This document shows, one piece after another, positions 32,274 to 32,805 of a DNA stretch of 32,805 bases. The notes below the pieces were generated by a model that was not told the DNA's origin, did no database searches, and saw nothing but the letters and a program-made list of their open reading frames with translations. Source of the DNA: Thermoproteota archaeon (GTDB lineage: Archaea; Korarchaeota; Korarchaeia; Korarchaeales; Korarchaeaceae); assembly GCA_027491785.1 (NCBI GenBank), contig JAOZGJ010000025.1, positions 1 to 32,805 on the forward strand, in the 5' to 3' direction. A program made the translations under genes and the position numbers. Position 1 is the first letter of the stretch; each line of letters begins with the position of its first letter.

Positions 32274-32805
32274 GCCCTTCAAATAGAATTCTATCCTTGC
32301 ATTTCTGACAGTACCATACGAGCTCTGCATACTTATCATCCCCTTTCTCTCTGATCCTCTCCTCCAGCTTCTTCATCATGCGGACCGTCCCATTGAGAAG
32401 AGCACCGCACCCCCGACATCTAGCTATTTCATCTCTCGTCACCTCTCTAAATTCTCCGCTCCTTAACAAATGTGGATTTAAAGCTCTTTCTATGGTTATT
32501 GCATTTTCAGGGCATATCTGCCTGCAAGCATCACATCCTATGCATTGCTGATGCGAGAACTCTAGCTTCAGTGTATCCTCCTCCCTTACTATCCTGAGAG
32601 CCCTTGAAGGACATACCCTCGTGCAGGCTTCGCATAAGGTGCACTCATCGCTGGCCTTGACTCGAAAGTAATTTAGATAGTTAAGACGAATCCATTCGTC
32701 CTTATCCGGAAGTCTAGATGCTAGGAGACTAGCCTCCCTAGATGCATAGTCATTGAACCTCCTTATCTCTACAGGGGGCCCATTCCCTTTAGGAAGGGAT
32801 TCGAG
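32266..32805 (-). CDS. 4Fe-4S ferredoxin-domain protein with extra Cys-pair domain (N-terminus beyond window)
   Basis: At least 180 residues are present and the start is beyond base 32805. After about 57 residues come two [4Fe-4S] binding motifs: CTLCEACTRVCPSRA and, about 23 residues later, CIGCDACRQICPENA. A second part holds two Cys pairs, RCRGCGALL and, about 33 residues later, YCQKCKDR, possibly a zinc ribbon or another metal site. Two-cluster ferredoxin domains carry electrons between redox enzymes. The partner cannot be named from this fragment. The same reading frame runs without stop to the window edge, so it may be a subunit or C-terminal domain of a larger protein. It is convergent with the glycosyltransferase. 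Confidence 0.86.
   Translation of the reverse strand, partial: LESLPKGNGPPVEIRRFNDYASREASLLASRLPDKDEWIRLNYLNYFRVKASDECTLCEACTRVCPSRALRIVREEDTLKLEFSHQQCIGCDACRQICPENAITIERALNPHLLRSGEFREVTRDEIARCRGCGALLNGTVRMMKKLEERIREKGDDKYAELVWYCQKCKDRILFEGLI

Noticed and set aside
1-32805. CRISPR array, insertion sequence, tRNA or rRNA
   Set aside because: No regularly spaced direct repeats, transposase motifs, terminal inverted repeats, cloverleaf-like segments or rRNA-like stretches were seen by eye. Intron-containing tRNAs could be missed without a scan.

Overview
The window looks like part of a thermophilic archaeal chromosome. The evidence is an archaeal-type leucyl-tRNA synthetase, a tRNA(Met) cytidine acetyltransferase (TmcA), an SMC/ScpA/ScpB condensin set, the archaeal first step of the shikimate pathway (AroA'-type aldolase), a UPF0282 protein, secreted beta-helix and Ig-like surface proteins, TATA boxes placed for leaderless transcripts, and Shine-Dalgarno sites built around GGTGAT/GGAGG. 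A Korarchaeota-like or related deep lineage is my guess, not something the sequence proves. Genes are packed tightly, with many 4-50 nt overlaps. No tRNA, rRNA, CRISPR array, insertion sequence or prophage was recognised.

Layout. 1-2.7 kb: start of leuS (minus), a small pilin-like protein (minus), then a zinc-ribbon protein, a coiled-coil protein and a winged-helix protein (plus). 2.7-5.4 kb: a HAD phosphatase overlapping topA (minus). 5.5-9.4 kb: one very large surface protein (plus) whose cytoplasmic tail resembles a PIN domain. 9.4-12.9 kb: a family I CoA-transferase (minus), an ornithine cyclodeaminase-family protein and a methyltransferase (plus). 12.9-25.6 kb: ten consecutive minus-strand genes, read from right to left: Ig-repeat surface protein, small membrane protein, pilus-type ATPase, TadC-like membrane protein, then SMC, ScpA, ScpB, PyrD, UPF0282 and TmcA. 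25.7-26.6 kb: Lrp-type regulator and Nudix hydrolase (minus). 26.7-29.7 kb: cis-prenyltransferase followed by three linked genes, two unrecognised and one URO-D-like (plus). 29.6-31.1 kb: aroD and the AroA'-type aldolase (minus). 31.1-32.2 kb: membrane glycosyltransferase (plus). 32.3 kb to the end: a two-cluster ferredoxin-domain protein running off the window (minus).

How the genes fit together. Several relate to the cell surface: the giant beta-helix/DUF11 protein, the Ig-repeat protein with its pilus-type motor, the pilin-like peptide, the polyprenyl synthase that makes glycan carriers, and the glycosyltransferase. A second theme is chromosome and DNA topology: a compact SMC with roughly half-length arms, short ScpA, ScpB and a type IA topoisomerase. 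The most unusual items are the compact SMC complex, the surface protein with a PIN-like cytoplasmic tail, the topoisomerase with an altered active-site motif, the uppS-linked orphan cluster, and a degenerate 5-nt repeat found between two convergent gene pairs.
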